The notes: a model not told the origin generated them from the sequence alone. A DNA stretch of 45,851 nucleotides from JBKHYG01 sp046565595 (GCA_046565595.1 JBKHYG010000031.1:1-45851); one strand, 5' to 3'. Shown: positions 24,286-33,210, numbered from the stretch's first letter. Translations and numbers: made by a program.

Positions 24286-26124
24286 TCACGGCGCCCAGGG
24301 CGAGTCTTGACGCTCGGCCCAGAGTTCCTTGGCTGACCTGTGTCCGATGATCTGGTTGGAGGCCATCGGGACCTGCTCCTTCGGCGTCATCTGGTTCAAG
24401 ATGTAGCCGTCGCGGATCTTCTGGACCTCGTCGCACTTGAATTGGCTGCGGTTGTCCTGGATCGTGAGCGCCCCGTTCGGGCCGGTGAGGCCGACATACT
24501 CCTCGGCCTTGTCGACCAGATCGGTCTTGCCCGGACGCGAGTAGATCTCTGCGGCGTTGAAGCCGAAGATCGCGTTCCGGATCGAGTAGCGGGCGTTCCG
24601 CTTGGTCGCGTCGTTCTCGAATCCAGCCGCAGCCTGCGTCGGCTGGGTCGGGTCATCCGCGTCGCCGTCCAAGCCGTAAGGCAGGTTGTACAGCGCCTTC
24701 GCCTCTGCGCTGAACTGCAACTTGCGCAGAGCGATGATCTCGGATTGCGGAGAACCGAACCAGAGCGAGTCGGTGCCCCAACAGATCCGCTTGGGACCGA
24801 CATACTTGATCAACTTGCCCAACAGGTGAGCAGCTGAGGTCGGGTTGCCCATCACCGAACGCCAGGTCGAACCGATCTCGGCGTAGACATTCGGAACATT
24901 GCCGAAACCGTTGGCGCCCGCGAAGTTGCTGGCGTCCCAACCGTTCTCGCGGAGCGACTTGATGAACGCGTCGACCGAACGGTCGCCAGAGTTGACGGCG
25001 GCATCGCCCGGGTACTCGTTCATACCGCCACCGTCATAGCCGGAGTGGTACACGATGAAGTTGACATCGGGGTTGCGACGGGCTGCCGGACCGATGTCCC
25101 GCGGGCTTGCTGCGCGCTGGTCGAAGCCAGGAAGAGCGAAACCCTTGTGCGTGGCGATGTTCGGCGGCAGGCCGTACTTGTCGCTCACGAACTTGACATG
25201 CTCGATGAAGCGCTGGCCGACCAGCGGGTCGTCGAAGAACCAGCCCGAGGCGTACGGGACATCTCCCCACGCCGGATAGGTCTTCCAGCCGCGGATCAGA
25301 TCGTTGTACTTGATCGCACGCTCTTCCATGATCTCGAACTCGCGCTGCATGTAGACCGGCTCGCGGCCCGCCGAGGATGCAAGTGTGCCTGCGCTGCCAC
25401 GGTTGGGCATCACGAACGCGTGCAACACCGTGCGCTGGTTCTGTGCCAGAGCGTTGACGACCTGAACCGTCTCGGAAGCGCGATCCATCGGGAGCGGCTG
25501 GTTGATGTCCGGCGCGGCGGGGACAGCCGACAGGACGGTCATCGTCGTAGCCGAGTCGAGGAACAGTTCCTTGATGTAGTGGTAACGCGACAGGTTCTCG
25601 ATCGGGTCGATCTCGCCCGACCCGTAAGGAGCACCACCAAGACCACGGTTGCGGAACTGGGTGGGACCAGCCTGCTGCCAGATGGCGGCGAAGAAAGCCT
25701 CGAAGGCAGGGTTGGTGACGCGCCACATGCCATCGGACTCGACATGGTGGCTCTGGACATCGAAGATGAACTCGCCCGGGAGGTTCTGCAGGGTCGCCCA
25801 TGGGTCCGGGTTGTCCGCCCATTGCAGATCGCACGCGGCGGTCGTGTCGGTGTTGTTGGCCATCGCATAGTGACCACCAGAGGTGTCTGCGATGGTGTTG
25901 ATCGCCCAGAAGCCGATGGAGTAGGCCATGGCCGTGCGGACGAAGTCTCGACGGCTCATACCGAGCTTGTTGCGGTACCGCTCAACCTCCTGGTTGGCAG
26001 CCGCCATGATGTTCAACTCGGTCTCGCTCGGAGCTTCCGGGAAGAACTCGCCGTTAGATGCAGGCAGCACATCCACCGGAAGATCTTCCGGGAGGTCTGG
26101 CCACCAACGCTTGCCGCGGATCAT
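24286..26124 (-). CDS. Tat-motif amidohydrolase (Amidohydrolase_2-like)
   Basis: A 612-residue protein. The region FDVQSHHVESDG (residues about 119-130) is the N-terminal metal motif of PF04909-type amidohydrolases. Further blocks are ATHKGFALPG, VYHSGYD and the C-terminal ICWGTDSLWFGSPQSEI with the conserved Asp. The family covers hydrolases and decarboxylases of aromatic or cyclic compounds; the substrate is not known. A twin-arginine motif, SRRDFV, lies at residues 57-62 and is followed by a hydrophobic stretch, so the Tat signal is preceded by 55 residues. An ATG directly before it (25959) would give a normal Tat signal but has no ribosome site. Divergent from a TetR gene. Confidence 0.8.
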   Translation of the reverse strand: MIRGKRWWPDLPEDLPVDVLPASNGEFFPEAPSETELNIMAAANQEVERYRNKLGMSRRDFVRTAMAYSIGFWAINTIADTSGGHYAMANNTDTTAACDLQWADNPDPWATLQNLPGEFIFDVQSHHVESDGMWRVTNPAFEAFFAAIWQQAGPTQFRNRGLGGAPYGSGEIDPIENLSRYHYIKELFLDSATTMTVLSAVPAAPDINQPLPMDRASETVQVVNALAQNQRTVLHAFVMPNRGSAGTLASSAGREPVYMQREFEIMEERAIKYNDLIRGWKTYPAWGDVPYASGWFFDDPLVGQRFIEHVKFVSDKYGLPPNIATHKGFALPGFDQRAASPRDIGPAARRNPDVNFIVYHSGYDGGGMNEYPGDAAVNSGDRSVDAFIKSLRENGWDASNFAGANGFGNVPNVYAEIGSTWRSVMGNPTSAAHLLGKLIKYVGPKRICWGTDSLWFGSPQSEIIALRKLQFSAEAKALYNLPYGLDGDADDPTQPTQAAAGFENDATKRNARYSIRNAIFGFNAAEIYSRPGKTDLVDKAEEYVGLTGPNGALTIQDNRSQFKCDEVQKIRDGYILNQMTPKEQVPMASNQIIGHRSAKELWAERQDSPWAP

Positions 26125-26339
26125 GAGATGAAGCCCCCTTCGGCTGTAGTGCTCTCGTGTCCTGGGGCTCTCGACCCCAAGGTCTCAATATTTCGACACT
26201 CCGGTAGGAATTCCTCCCGCCGACACAGAATCTCCTGGTCCGACTACGATTCGGACGAACCGAACACTCCGGGTATCGGCATGATCTGCCGGCCCGGAGA
26301 TGTGCCCAGGTCACCAAGCCTGGGCCGGAAGGGGGAGAC
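26125..26339. promoter_or_regulatory. Divergent control region between amidohydrolase and TetR genes
   Basis: A 215-base intergenic region. It contains the 10-base palindrome AGGAATTCCT (26206-26215), two copies of ACACTCCGG about 68 bases apart, one beside the palindrome and one nearer the TetR start, and an imperfect hairpin around CTGGGGCTCTCGACCCCAAG (26162-26181) in the amidohydrolase leader. TetR regulators usually bind palindromes in such shared regions, so the palindrome is a candidate operator. No binding evidence. Confidence 0.45.
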
Positions 26340-26984
26340 ATGGCGAAGAGAGCCGAGTACCTCGGCCCGGAGAAGCGGCGGCCGCTGGTGCTGGACGCCG
26401 CCGAACGCATCTTCGGGGAAGGCGGCTTCGCAGACGCGAGCATGCAGGCGATCGCCGACAGGGCCGAGATAAGCAAGGCCGTGCTCTACGACTGTTTCCC
26501 CGGGGGCAAGCAGGAGATCTACTACGCGATGCTCGAGCGTCTGGGCGAGCGGTTCGAGGATCGGATGCTTGCTGCGCTCGAGCGCTCGAACCAGATGCCT
26601 CTGAGGGACGGAATCCGTTCGTTCCTGGAGGATTTCCATGCTTGGGCGGACGAGAACCCGGAGGGCTTCAAGATCCTTTTCGGAGCTGGCGGGTCGGCCG
26701 ACTCAGAGATCGTCTCGCATACGCAGAAGGCTCGCCGCCATTTCATCGACAAGATGAGCAAGCGCACCAAGCAGATCATGGAAGCCGCAGGTCTGACCTT
26801 CGAGCCGATCCACAACCTCTACAACATCGCCATCATCGCGATGTGCGAGGCGACGGCGCGCTGGCGCGCGCACGAGCCTGACCTCGACAAGGATCTGTTG
26901 ATCCGCATGACGACCGCGTGGATGATGCGCGGCTTCGAAGGTGTCGCCCCTGGCACCTCATGGCAGGAGCATGTGAACCTCTGA
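26340..26984 (+). CDS. TetR-family transcriptional regulator
   Basis: A 214-residue protein with the TetR N-terminal HTH: LVLDAAERIFGEGGFADAS, then IADRAEISKAVLYDCFPGGK, with the ligand-binding helical domain after it. ATG 26340 has a strong GGGGGAGA site. The residue usually seen as YYHF at the recognition helix is YDCF here. It is transcribed divergently from the amidohydrolase, the most likely target. Its stop lies 3 bases before the stop of the convergent M14 peptidase gene. Confidence 0.92.
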   Translation: MAKRAEYLGPEKRRPLVLDAAERIFGEGGFADASMQAIADRAEISKAVLYDCFPGGKQEIYYAMLERLGERFEDRMLAALERSNQMPLRDGIRSFLEDFHAWADENPEGFKILFGAGGSADSEIVSHTQKARRHFIDKMSKRTKQIMEAAGLTFEPIHNLYNIAIIAMCEATARWRAHEPDLDKDLLIRMTTAWMMRGFEGVAPGTSWQEHVNL

Positions 26985-26987
26985 GGA

Positions 26988-28571
26988 TCAGCACCTTGGC
27001 GTCGACAGCGGCTGATCTTCCAGTTCGATGCCGCCGAGATCCAAGAGTTGACCTCGCGCGACGATGACCTGGCGCGTCGCGCCGCCGGTCGGCGTGGTAG
27101 CGACGAGCGTGTAGGCGCCGTCATCGATCGGACCCACACTCGGGTTCACATGCCACTCGAAGGATCCCTCGCTGCCGGTCCGCAGGTCGAGTTCGATGAA
27201 GCTGCACAGTTGCGGGCCTCTCGAAGCAGGCAACCATGATGCTTTCATCAGCCGAAGGTCGGCCTGGACCGGCTGACCTTCCTGCGTCGTGCGTCCCGTG
27301 ATGACAGAGTGCTTCGAGGGATCAGCTGCTGCTTCCAGCAGACGCAGCATCGCCTCGGTGTTCTGAGGGCGTTTGGTTTCGACACCGAAGATGTAGGGCG
27401 GATGGAACTGCGTCCCATGCTCGAAGGTGAACCCCAGCGTGCCGGTCGCCGCGTATGCCCAGTCGTCGGTAGTGCCCGTGGTCGCGTAGAGGTCCATACC
27501 GGGCTGCGGCCGGTATCCGTTGGCTTCTGCCATGCTCTCTGCCAGGCCCTTGAGGATCGCGATGTCTGGCGGCGGCTTCCTGGTGTGACCCCACGGGTAC
27601 AAGATCAGGTTGCCGTAGGTGTGGTTGCTCACAACGGCCGTATGGTTCTGAGTCAGCAGGACGCGTTGAACATTCCTGGTCTCTGGTTCGCTCGAGGGGG
27701 CGGCGCCTTCGTAGTCGGCGTCCAGCAGCAAGCCGCTGGCTCCGTTCCCGCCGAGCACGGTTCCCGACCCCCACATGAACGGATAGTTGCGGTTGTTGTC
27801 GACCCCGTAGGAGCCGACGCTGCTCTGCGACACGGGATCGTTGACCAAGCCTCGAGCGTTCTTGCGCCAGTAAGCACCGAGGCCGTTGCCCGCCGCGGTG
27901 ATCGGAACATCCACCGGGGCTCCTCTAGAGATGATGAAGCCATCGGGATTCACGACCGGCACAGCGATGACCGAGACCCGCTGCAGCAGTGAACTGATCC
28001 GAGCATCACCCGACGCCACGCCATCCAAGAGGTCCTCGATGAAGGCCATGACCAGTTCACCGGCAGGCCATTCGCGGGCGTGGTGGATCCCGTCGATGTA
28101 CGCCTTGGGGCGCCCGTCATCTGGATCGCCGATGGCGACCTCGATACTCAGGACCTCCCGCCCCTCGAGTGTGCGTTCATCAAGAGTCGAGACCCTGACG
28201 AGATCGGGATACTCGCTCTCCCACGCCAAGAGATCGGCTTGATATTCGGCGTAGGTCCGGTACTCGGTGCGGGAGCCGCTGCCTGATCGAGGTTCTAGGG
28301 CCTGCGCGGACTGTGCCATCAGCTCTGCGTCGATGACGCGTGGCAGGAAGCCGGCAGTGCGAAGCCGCGCAAGATCACCGGGCCAGGCGACCACTAGCAA
28401 CTCTTCGCCGACGCGTGTCTCTACCAGGTCGAACCGGTCGGCTAGCCAACCGCCTTGCTCTGGTGTCGCGGTCACGGCCACCAGCATCGGCCCGTTCCCG
28501 GTCGCGGTCGCCGGCATCAGACCAGCCGCCAGAGCCAGGGCCAGCATCGAGGACAGCAAGATCTTGCGCAT
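26988..28571 (-). CDS. Secreted M14-family zinc carboxypeptidase
   Basis: A 527-residue exported metallopeptidase. Signal peptide at residues 1-24 (MRKILLSSMLALALAAGLMP). A short pro-region is followed by the M14 domain: zinc ligands in GIHHAREW (His164, Glu167), substrate residues in VNPDGF and VDNNRNYP, the third zinc His in VVSNHTYG and the catalytic Glu in FTFEHG. The last roughly 110 residues form a beta-sandwich extension (QPVQADLRLM ... GGATRQVIVA), common in secreted M14 enzymes. It should remove C-terminal residues from peptides outside the cell. It follows the copper-protein genes on the same strand but a terminator lies between. Confidence 0.9.
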   Translation of the reverse strand: MRKILLSSMLALALAAGLMPATATGNGPMLVAVTATPEQGGWLADRFDLVETRVGEELLVVAWPGDLARLRTAGFLPRVIDAELMAQSAQALEPRSGSGSRTEYRTYAEYQADLLAWESEYPDLVRVSTLDERTLEGREVLSIEVAIGDPDDGRPKAYIDGIHHAREWPAGELVMAFIEDLLDGVASGDARISSLLQRVSVIAVPVVNPDGFIISRGAPVDVPITAAGNGLGAYWRKNARGLVNDPVSQSSVGSYGVDNNRNYPFMWGSGTVLGGNGASGLLLDADYEGAAPSSEPETRNVQRVLLTQNHTAVVSNHTYGNLILYPWGHTRKPPPDIAILKGLAESMAEANGYRPQPGMDLYATTGTTDDWAYAATGTLGFTFEHGTQFHPPYIFGVETKRPQNTEAMLRLLEAAADPSKHSVITGRTTQEGQPVQADLRLMKASWLPASRGPQLCSFIELDLRTGSEGSFEWHVNPSVGPIDDGAYTLVATTPTGGATRQVIVARGQLLDLGGIELEDQPLSTPRC

Positions 28572-28617
28572 GACCCCTGATTCGCTTCGCCTCAGGCTTC
28601 CACCTTCTGCGCAACGA

Positions 28618-28645
28618 GTAGAGCCGCCCGTTCGGGCGGCTCTAC
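28618..28645 (-). terminator. Hairpin terminator after the first copper-protein gene
   Basis: A perfect inverted repeat, GTAGAGCCGCCCG and CGGGCGGCTCTAC, 28 bases in total, effectively a 12-bp stem with a GTTC loop. It lies 17 bases beyond the stop of the 28663-30618 gene and separates it from the M14 peptidase gene. Confidence 0.78.
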
Positions 28646-28662
28646 GACGGTTATCGAGTCGG

Positions 28663-30618
28663 CTAGGCGACAACCTCGAACGCTCCACGCATGAACGGGT
28701 GGATCCGGCAGAAGTACGAGTAGAAGCCGGGATCCAGGTTCTGGGTGCTGACCGAGTACACCGGAGACACAGGCGCACCTTCGACGGGGTCGATGTTGCC
28801 GAGCTTGTTTGTGTCCAAGACGCCGTCCGGGAACGGATAGTTCGCGACATAGGTGCCGGTGCATGGCCACGGGCAGGTCGTCAAGGTGTGACGCACATTC
28901 AGCATCGCGTCCTCGTTGACGATCCTCAAACTCGTGCCCTTCTTGACCCGAGCCGGCGCGCCAGCCGAACCAGGCAGCCCGTAGCCACCGGGTGCGTATA
29001 CGAAGCCGGAGATGTGGATCGTGTCTGTCTCGATACCGGTGCCGTCATCGGCGTAGCCGAGCCCGTCCTCACATTCCGTCCTCTTCGCAAGGAAGAACTC
29101 GCCGCAGGTGGGGTCGAGGGCAGGCCAGACATGGTTCTGCATGCCTTCCTTGACTCCCGATGCGTAGTAGGGATCCAGTCCGTCTAGCGAGGAGACACGC
29201 AGGCGCTGCTGCACCGCCGGGGTGTCTGCGCCAAGCAGGTAAGGCTCGGCGACGCCTGAGTCGTCCAGGACCTCACCGTTGACACCATAGGTGTTGGCGA
29301 AGTTCTTCGGGCAGCCGTTTGCATCCAAGTCTGCCGAGTACGGCTGAGGCGGCTGCTCGGGGTCGAAGTACATGCCGACATGGTTCATCGACTGGAAGAC
29401 CGAGTGGGTCTGCATGTCGACCGTGTCGCGCGGCAGGTCCCTGATCGTCTCGCCTGGAGCGATCTCGGGGTACTGGTAGTTGCCGGGCAGTGCGAAGTCG
29501 TTGGCCGTCGCGCCATCATCGTTCACATCGTGAGGCGCTATCTGGCTGATCACATCGCCCTTGTGGATCGGCGCTCGCCAGCCGTACTTCGTGACCCCCA
29601 TCTGGAAGTCCTCGCTGTACGGCCACGAGCCCGGCACATGATCGATCTTCCGGGATCTGAACATGGTGATCCCCGGATAGCCGTCGCGATCGAAGTCTGC
29701 CGAACAGGCCTGGTTGGGCCCTTGGTTGGTAACCACCACACCGTAAGAACCGGGGTGTGTGTGTCCACCGGAAACGATCGCCGTGGAATCAACCTCGGCC
29801 CGGTACTTCGTAACGAGCCGCGGGTTGTTCGGGTTCGCGGTCTGCGTGGTACCGAACAACTGGCCCTTCAACTCGCGCATCGGGATGCCACTTGCTGCTT
29901 CGATCTCTGCGGAAGTGCCGTGGATGAATTCCACATCCAGGGTCACGAATACATTCATCGGAGCGGCGGTCTTGTTGTGGATCATGTAGATCAACACCTG
30001 GCGTTCGCCGCCGTCGATCTCCATCCCGTAGCGGACATCTGGCACGCCGTTCCCGTCGGCATCCTCCAAGGCTTCGCGCGGAGCGAAACCACCCTGGGTC
30101 TTCTCTTCACCGGTTCCGAAGACCCAAGACAGGCCAGCGTTGGCGGGGAGCGAGTCGAGAACCTCGGACGGGATCTGCTCGCGGACCTCTTCTGGGAAGT
30201 TGTTCACGACACCCTGAGCCTGCGCCCGCGGGTTCCCGAGGTTGGTGTAGTACAACTCATCGCTCTCGGTGGTGACCCGGAACCAGTGAGCGTGGTGGAT
30301 GTGAGCCTCCTGCTCGGTCGGGACGCGACCGGTGGCTGCTTCGACCAACTCGGGCGAAACTGAACGGATGAAGCCCGGAGGCAACTGCACATCTACCGAG
30401 ATGCGGTTGGAGTCCTGGCCCGGAGGGATCGAGTATGGGCCGAACAACAGGGTCAGCTGTTCCTGTTTGCCTGGCTCGCTAGCCAGGTAACGCTTGGGCG
30501 CCTGCTGGATGATCTTGGCCATGTCCCGCTGGGACTGCGGGTCGGCGGCAGCCGGCAACAGCGAGCCAACCATTGACGCCGCCGCGACTGCGGCAACGAT
30601 CAGATACGACTTCTTCAC
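28663..30618 (-). CDS. Secreted copper protein: PHM-like histidine motifs plus C-terminal cupredoxin
   Basis: A 651-residue exported protein (signal peptide MKKSYLIVAAVAAASMVGSL). The N-terminal two thirds carry, in order, AHIHHAHW (His106-His111), YMIHN (His214), SGGHTHPG (His286, His288) and QSMNHVGM (Met411/Met416). The order HH, H, HxH, Met is that of the two copper sites of peptidylglycine alpha-hydroxylating monooxygenase (PHM). The last roughly 120 residues form a cupredoxin: NVRHTLTT (His577) and YFCRIHPFMRG (Cys637, His640, Met643), a type-1 copper site. GTG start behind GGGAGGGAG. Paralog of the next gene. Enzymatic activity is inferred, not shown. Confidence 0.75.
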   Translation of the reverse strand: MKKSYLIVAAVAAASMVGSLLPAAADPQSQRDMAKIIQQAPKRYLASEPGKQEQLTLLFGPYSIPPGQDSNRISVDVQLPPGFIRSVSPELVEAATGRVPTEQEAHIHHAHWFRVTTESDELYYTNLGNPRAQAQGVVNNFPEEVREQIPSEVLDSLPANAGLSWVFGTGEEKTQGGFAPREALEDADGNGVPDVRYGMEIDGGERQVLIYMIHNKTAAPMNVFVTLDVEFIHGTSAEIEAASGIPMRELKGQLFGTTQTANPNNPRLVTKYRAEVDSTAIVSGGHTHPGSYGVVVTNQGPNQACSADFDRDGYPGITMFRSRKIDHVPGSWPYSEDFQMGVTKYGWRAPIHKGDVISQIAPHDVNDDGATANDFALPGNYQYPEIAPGETIRDLPRDTVDMQTHSVFQSMNHVGMYFDPEQPPQPYSADLDANGCPKNFANTYGVNGEVLDDSGVAEPYLLGADTPAVQQRLRVSSLDGLDPYYASGVKEGMQNHVWPALDPTCGEFFLAKRTECEDGLGYADDGTGIETDTIHISGFVYAPGGYGLPGSAGAPARVKKGTSLRIVNEDAMLNVRHTLTTCPWPCTGTYVANYPFPDGVLDTNKLGNIDPVEGAPVSPVYSVSTQNLDPGFYSYFCRIHPFMRGAFEVVA

Positions 30619-30690
30619 GAGACTCTCCCTCCCGAGGATGTCTCCATCCTCGCCTTCCAACCCGCAGGCGCCTGCGCCCACGGAAGTGCA

Positions 30691-30719
30691 ATTGTGACCG
30701 ACCGGTCGATTCGAGTCAA
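30691..30719 (-). promoter_or_regulatory. Sigma70-like promoter of the first copper-protein gene
   Basis: On the minus strand: TTGACT (-35, 30714-30719), 17-base spacer, CACAAT (-10, 30691-30696), about 73 bases before the GTG start. The spacer holds the palindrome CGACCGGTCG (30699-30708). The same arrangement, including CCGG in the spacer, precedes the paralog at 33149-33177. Confidence 0.65.
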
Positions 30720-30776
30720 GCCATGCCGATCTCTGCGTAGCGCATGAACCTATACCTTCGAGGCGCAGGGCGGTTC

Positions 30777-30807
30777 TTCCTGCCGGTCAGGACCCTTCCT
30801 GCCGGTC
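30777..30807. repeat. Short direct repeat TTCCTGCCGGTC
   Basis: TTCCTGCCGGTC at 30777-30788 and again at 30796-30807, one every 19 bases, in the gap between the two copper-protein genes. May be a protein-binding site or chance; no further copies were noticed nearby. Confidence 0.4.
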
Positions 30808-30846
30808 GGGCGCCCAGATCCGCTCGGAAGGAGATCCTCAGGAAAC

Positions 30847-30882
30847 GGAACAGCCGGCCGTGCCATCACGGCCGGCTGTTCC
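30847..30882 (-). terminator. Strong hairpin terminator after the second copper-protein gene
   Basis: A perfect 16-bp stem, GGAACAGCCGGCCGTG (30847-30862) and CACGGCCGGCTGTTCC (30867-30882), loop CCAT, 16 bases beyond the stop of the 30899-33076 gene. It isolates that gene from its paralog, which has its own promoter. Confidence 0.85.
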
Positions 30883-30898
30883 GGATCTGATGAGGTGC

Positions 30899-33076
30899 CT
30901 ACTCGGCGTCTGCGGGGACCACTTCGAACGCACCACGCATGAACGGGTGGATGCGGCAGAAGTAGGTGTAGAGGCCGGTCCTCGTAGCCTTCAACTCGTA
31001 GGTCGTCCGCTGGGCTGCACCGATGTGATAGCCCAACTGCGTCGTGTCGAAGTCCATGGTGTCGAGTGCCTTGGAGCCATTCGGATCTTCAACTGTGAAC
31101 GACGGATCGTCGCTCAGATCCGGTGTCGGGCTCACTGGAACCGCAGCGTCCGGGATCGGGTAGTTGATCTTTACCGGTCCGGTACACGGGTACCTACAAG
31201 CGGTCGCCGTGTGCGGCACGGCCATAGCCATGTCCTCGTTGTAGAAGGTGATCGAGTCGCCCAGACGGACCCTCGGGATGCCGGTCAGGCCGATCGTCCC
31301 GAAGTCTCCGGCCGAGTAGACGAACCCGGCCATGTGGATCTCGTCGATGAACTCCCCGGGTCCCGCGGCGCGGGCAGTCTCAAGGAGTGCGTCCGAGCAA
31401 CCAGCACCACGGCAACCGCCTCGCGAGTTGTTCGCAGACGGAACATGTGGATGCGTCACCTGGCCGCGCGTGCACAGCGTGTTCGGCCCTGGGTTGCAGA
31501 TCTCGAGGTTCTGCCCAGGCAGTTCCCAACCGGGAGCAGCCTGGGGGCGAGCGACCGAATAGTCACCGGCAGCCACCGTCGAGCCCGGGAAACTCGGGTT
31601 GTCGGTCGGTACCGGCAGGCGAGCCTCGCCAGGGGCGAACTTCGCCGGGAGCAGACCGTTCTTGATCTCTACCTGGCAGCCCGTGAGCGTCCCTGCCGAA
31701 GTTGCCTCGCAGCCACGGAAGGGGTCGATGCCACTGGTGTCGCCGGGGGCTACCCAGGTCATGACGATCCCCATGTTCTCGAGCCACGAAGCGATGTCCG
31801 AGTCGTAGACCGCGTTCAGGCGGATCTTGTCGCCCTTCTTGATCTCGACCCTCCATCCGATGTCCGCGCTTACCCCGGTCATCGAGACATCCCAAGAGAT
31901 CGGCGGTGCGCCAACCTTGGAGCCATCCTCCCAGTTCCAGTAGTAACCGTCGGAGACATGGATCGGCTTGGCGAACTTCTTCTTGGAGCCGTCGGGCAAT
32001 TCGTACTCTCGTACCAGCGAGACGGTGTCGTTGATCCCGCCCATATGGAGGTGGCCACCCATGACCACGAGTGTGCCCGCCATCTCGGCGGTCACCTCGC
32101 GCTCCCAGCCTTCCACGGCGGCTCCGACATCGTTGCCTTGGTTGCGAGACTTCTTGCCCTCGGAATTCTCTCGAGCACAGTTCTCATCGGGCCAACCGCA
32201 CACCCGTATCGCGGTTCCGCTCGACCCGTCACCCAGGCCATAGATCTCTGCTTCTTCGGCTGGCAACTTGTACTCGTTGATAGTGCCTTCGCTGCTCTGA
32301 CCGAACCCAGCGTTCACGTTGTACACGGGGTTAGCCGGGAAGGTGTCGTCGTTGGGCTTGCCGTCGCTCCAGTTGCCGCCGCCGCCGACATCCAGCCAGA
32401 TGCCCTTGGTGTTGGTGATGAGCGGCTTGCCGTCAGCCTGGATCTCTTCGGCATCCTCGGCAGCGACATAGTCGATGTCGTAGGAGACCCACACGACCGT
32501 CGGGGTTGCAACCGCGGAGTGCACCATGTGGAGGAAGAGCCAAGCGTCGGAGCCCTTGATCTTCAGCCCGTACCGATACGGGTTGAAGACGATCGTCTTC
32601 TCTTCGCCGGTCGCGAGCCAAGGCCCCCAGCCGTAACTGCGGCTCGGGTTCGGCAGTGGACCGATGTTGTCGCCGCCACCACCGAAGTAGCCCGGGTTCA
32701 ACCAGGTTCCATGGTGGAGGTGCAGATCCTCAACTGGAGGGGTGAAGCCGCTTGCGCTGAACAGACCCGGCTTGAAGCGGGTCATGTATCCGTCCCACAT
32801 CGGCTTCTCGAAGGTGACCGGCTGGATCTGAACATCGTTCTTTCCAGGGTTCACCACGATCGGTCCGAAGACGATGCGCAGACGGCGGCATTTGTCGCCG
32901 TAGTAGTTGGGTGTGTCGTATTCGCTCTCTGCGGTGCAGTCGTTGATGGCGACGAGCTTGCCCGCCACCCCTGGATCCTGCACCGGCAGGCGCTGCTCGT
33001 TCTCGTCCGCCGTGGCGACCGAGCCGCTCAGGGCGGTAGCTGCGGCCAAAGCCGCTGCAAGGAGTGCTCTCCTCAT
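30899..33076 (-). CDS. Secreted copper protein: PHM-like histidine motifs plus C-terminal cupredoxin (paralog)
   Basis: A 725-residue exported protein (signal peptide MRRALLAAALAAATALSGSV). Motifs in PHM order: DLHLHHGTW (His119, His121, His122), FLHMVHS (His186), MGGHLHMGG (His342, His344), and after KKGDKIRLNAVYDS the block ENMGIVMTW (Met435/Met439). The gap from the HH pair to the third His is 64 residues, the same as His108-His172 in rat PHM. The C-terminal cupredoxin has VPHTATAC (His622) and YFCRIHPFMRG (Cys707, His710, Met713). A C-x3-C-TG pair (CRYPCTG) in the cupredoxin is also present in the paralog (CPWPCTG). ATG at 33074-33076. Activity and substrate unknown. Confidence 0.77.
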   Translation of the reverse strand: MRRALLAAALAAATALSGSVATADENEQRLPVQDPGVAGKLVAINDCTAESEYDTPNYYGDKCRRLRIVFGPIVVNPGKNDVQIQPVTFEKPMWDGYMTRFKPGLFSASGFTPPVEDLHLHHGTWLNPGYFGGGGDNIGPLPNPSRSYGWGPWLATGEEKTIVFNPYRYGLKIKGSDAWLFLHMVHSAVATPTVVWVSYDIDYVAAEDAEEIQADGKPLITNTKGIWLDVGGGGNWSDGKPNDDTFPANPVYNVNAGFGQSSEGTINEYKLPAEEAEIYGLGDGSSGTAIRVCGWPDENCARENSEGKKSRNQGNDVGAAVEGWEREVTAEMAGTLVVMGGHLHMGGINDTVSLVREYELPDGSKKKFAKPIHVSDGYYWNWEDGSKVGAPPISWDVSMTGVSADIGWRVEIKKGDKIRLNAVYDSDIASWLENMGIVMTWVAPGDTSGIDPFRGCEATSAGTLTGCQVEIKNGLLPAKFAPGEARLPVPTDNPSFPGSTVAAGDYSVARPQAAPGWELPGQNLEICNPGPNTLCTRGQVTHPHVPSANNSRGGCRGAGCSDALLETARAAGPGEFIDEIHMAGFVYSAGDFGTIGLTGIPRVRLGDSITFYNEDMAMAVPHTATACRYPCTGPVKINYPIPDAAVPVSPTPDLSDDPSFTVEDPNGSKALDTMDFDTTQLGYHIGAAQRTTYELKATRTGLYTYFCRIHPFMRGAFEVVPADAE

Positions 33077-33148
33077 CTCCCCGTACTCCTTCCTTACCTG
33101 AGGGCCTACCCTCCCCACGAGCAGGTCTTCCCAGGCTCTCCGGGTCCG

Positions 33149-33177
33149 ATTGTGACTAACCGGACGGAATCTGTCAA
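33149..33177 (-). promoter_or_regulatory. Sigma70-like promoter of the second copper-protein gene
   Basis: On the minus strand: TTGACA (-35, 33172-33177), 17-base spacer, CACAAT (-10, 33149-33154), about 73 bases before the ATG. Aligned with the promoter at 30691-30719, both boxes, the spacer length, and CCGG and GT within it agree. This points to common regulation. Confidence 0.68.
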
Positions 33178-33182
33178 GGGCC

Positions 33183-33198
33183 CCGACTCGGTAGTCGG
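33183..33198 (-). terminator. Small hairpin after the cupredoxin gene
   Basis: CCGACT-CGGT-AGTCGG, 6-bp stem, 12 bases beyond the stop of the small cupredoxin gene and directly next to the -35 box of the following gene. Weak on its own. Confidence 0.45.
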
Positions 33199-33210
33199 AA
33201 AACGCCCAGG

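Noticed and set aside
25045..26472. Plus-strand open frame of 475 codons
   Set aside because: It is antisense to the amidohydrolase and then runs into the TetR gene out of frame; no motif.
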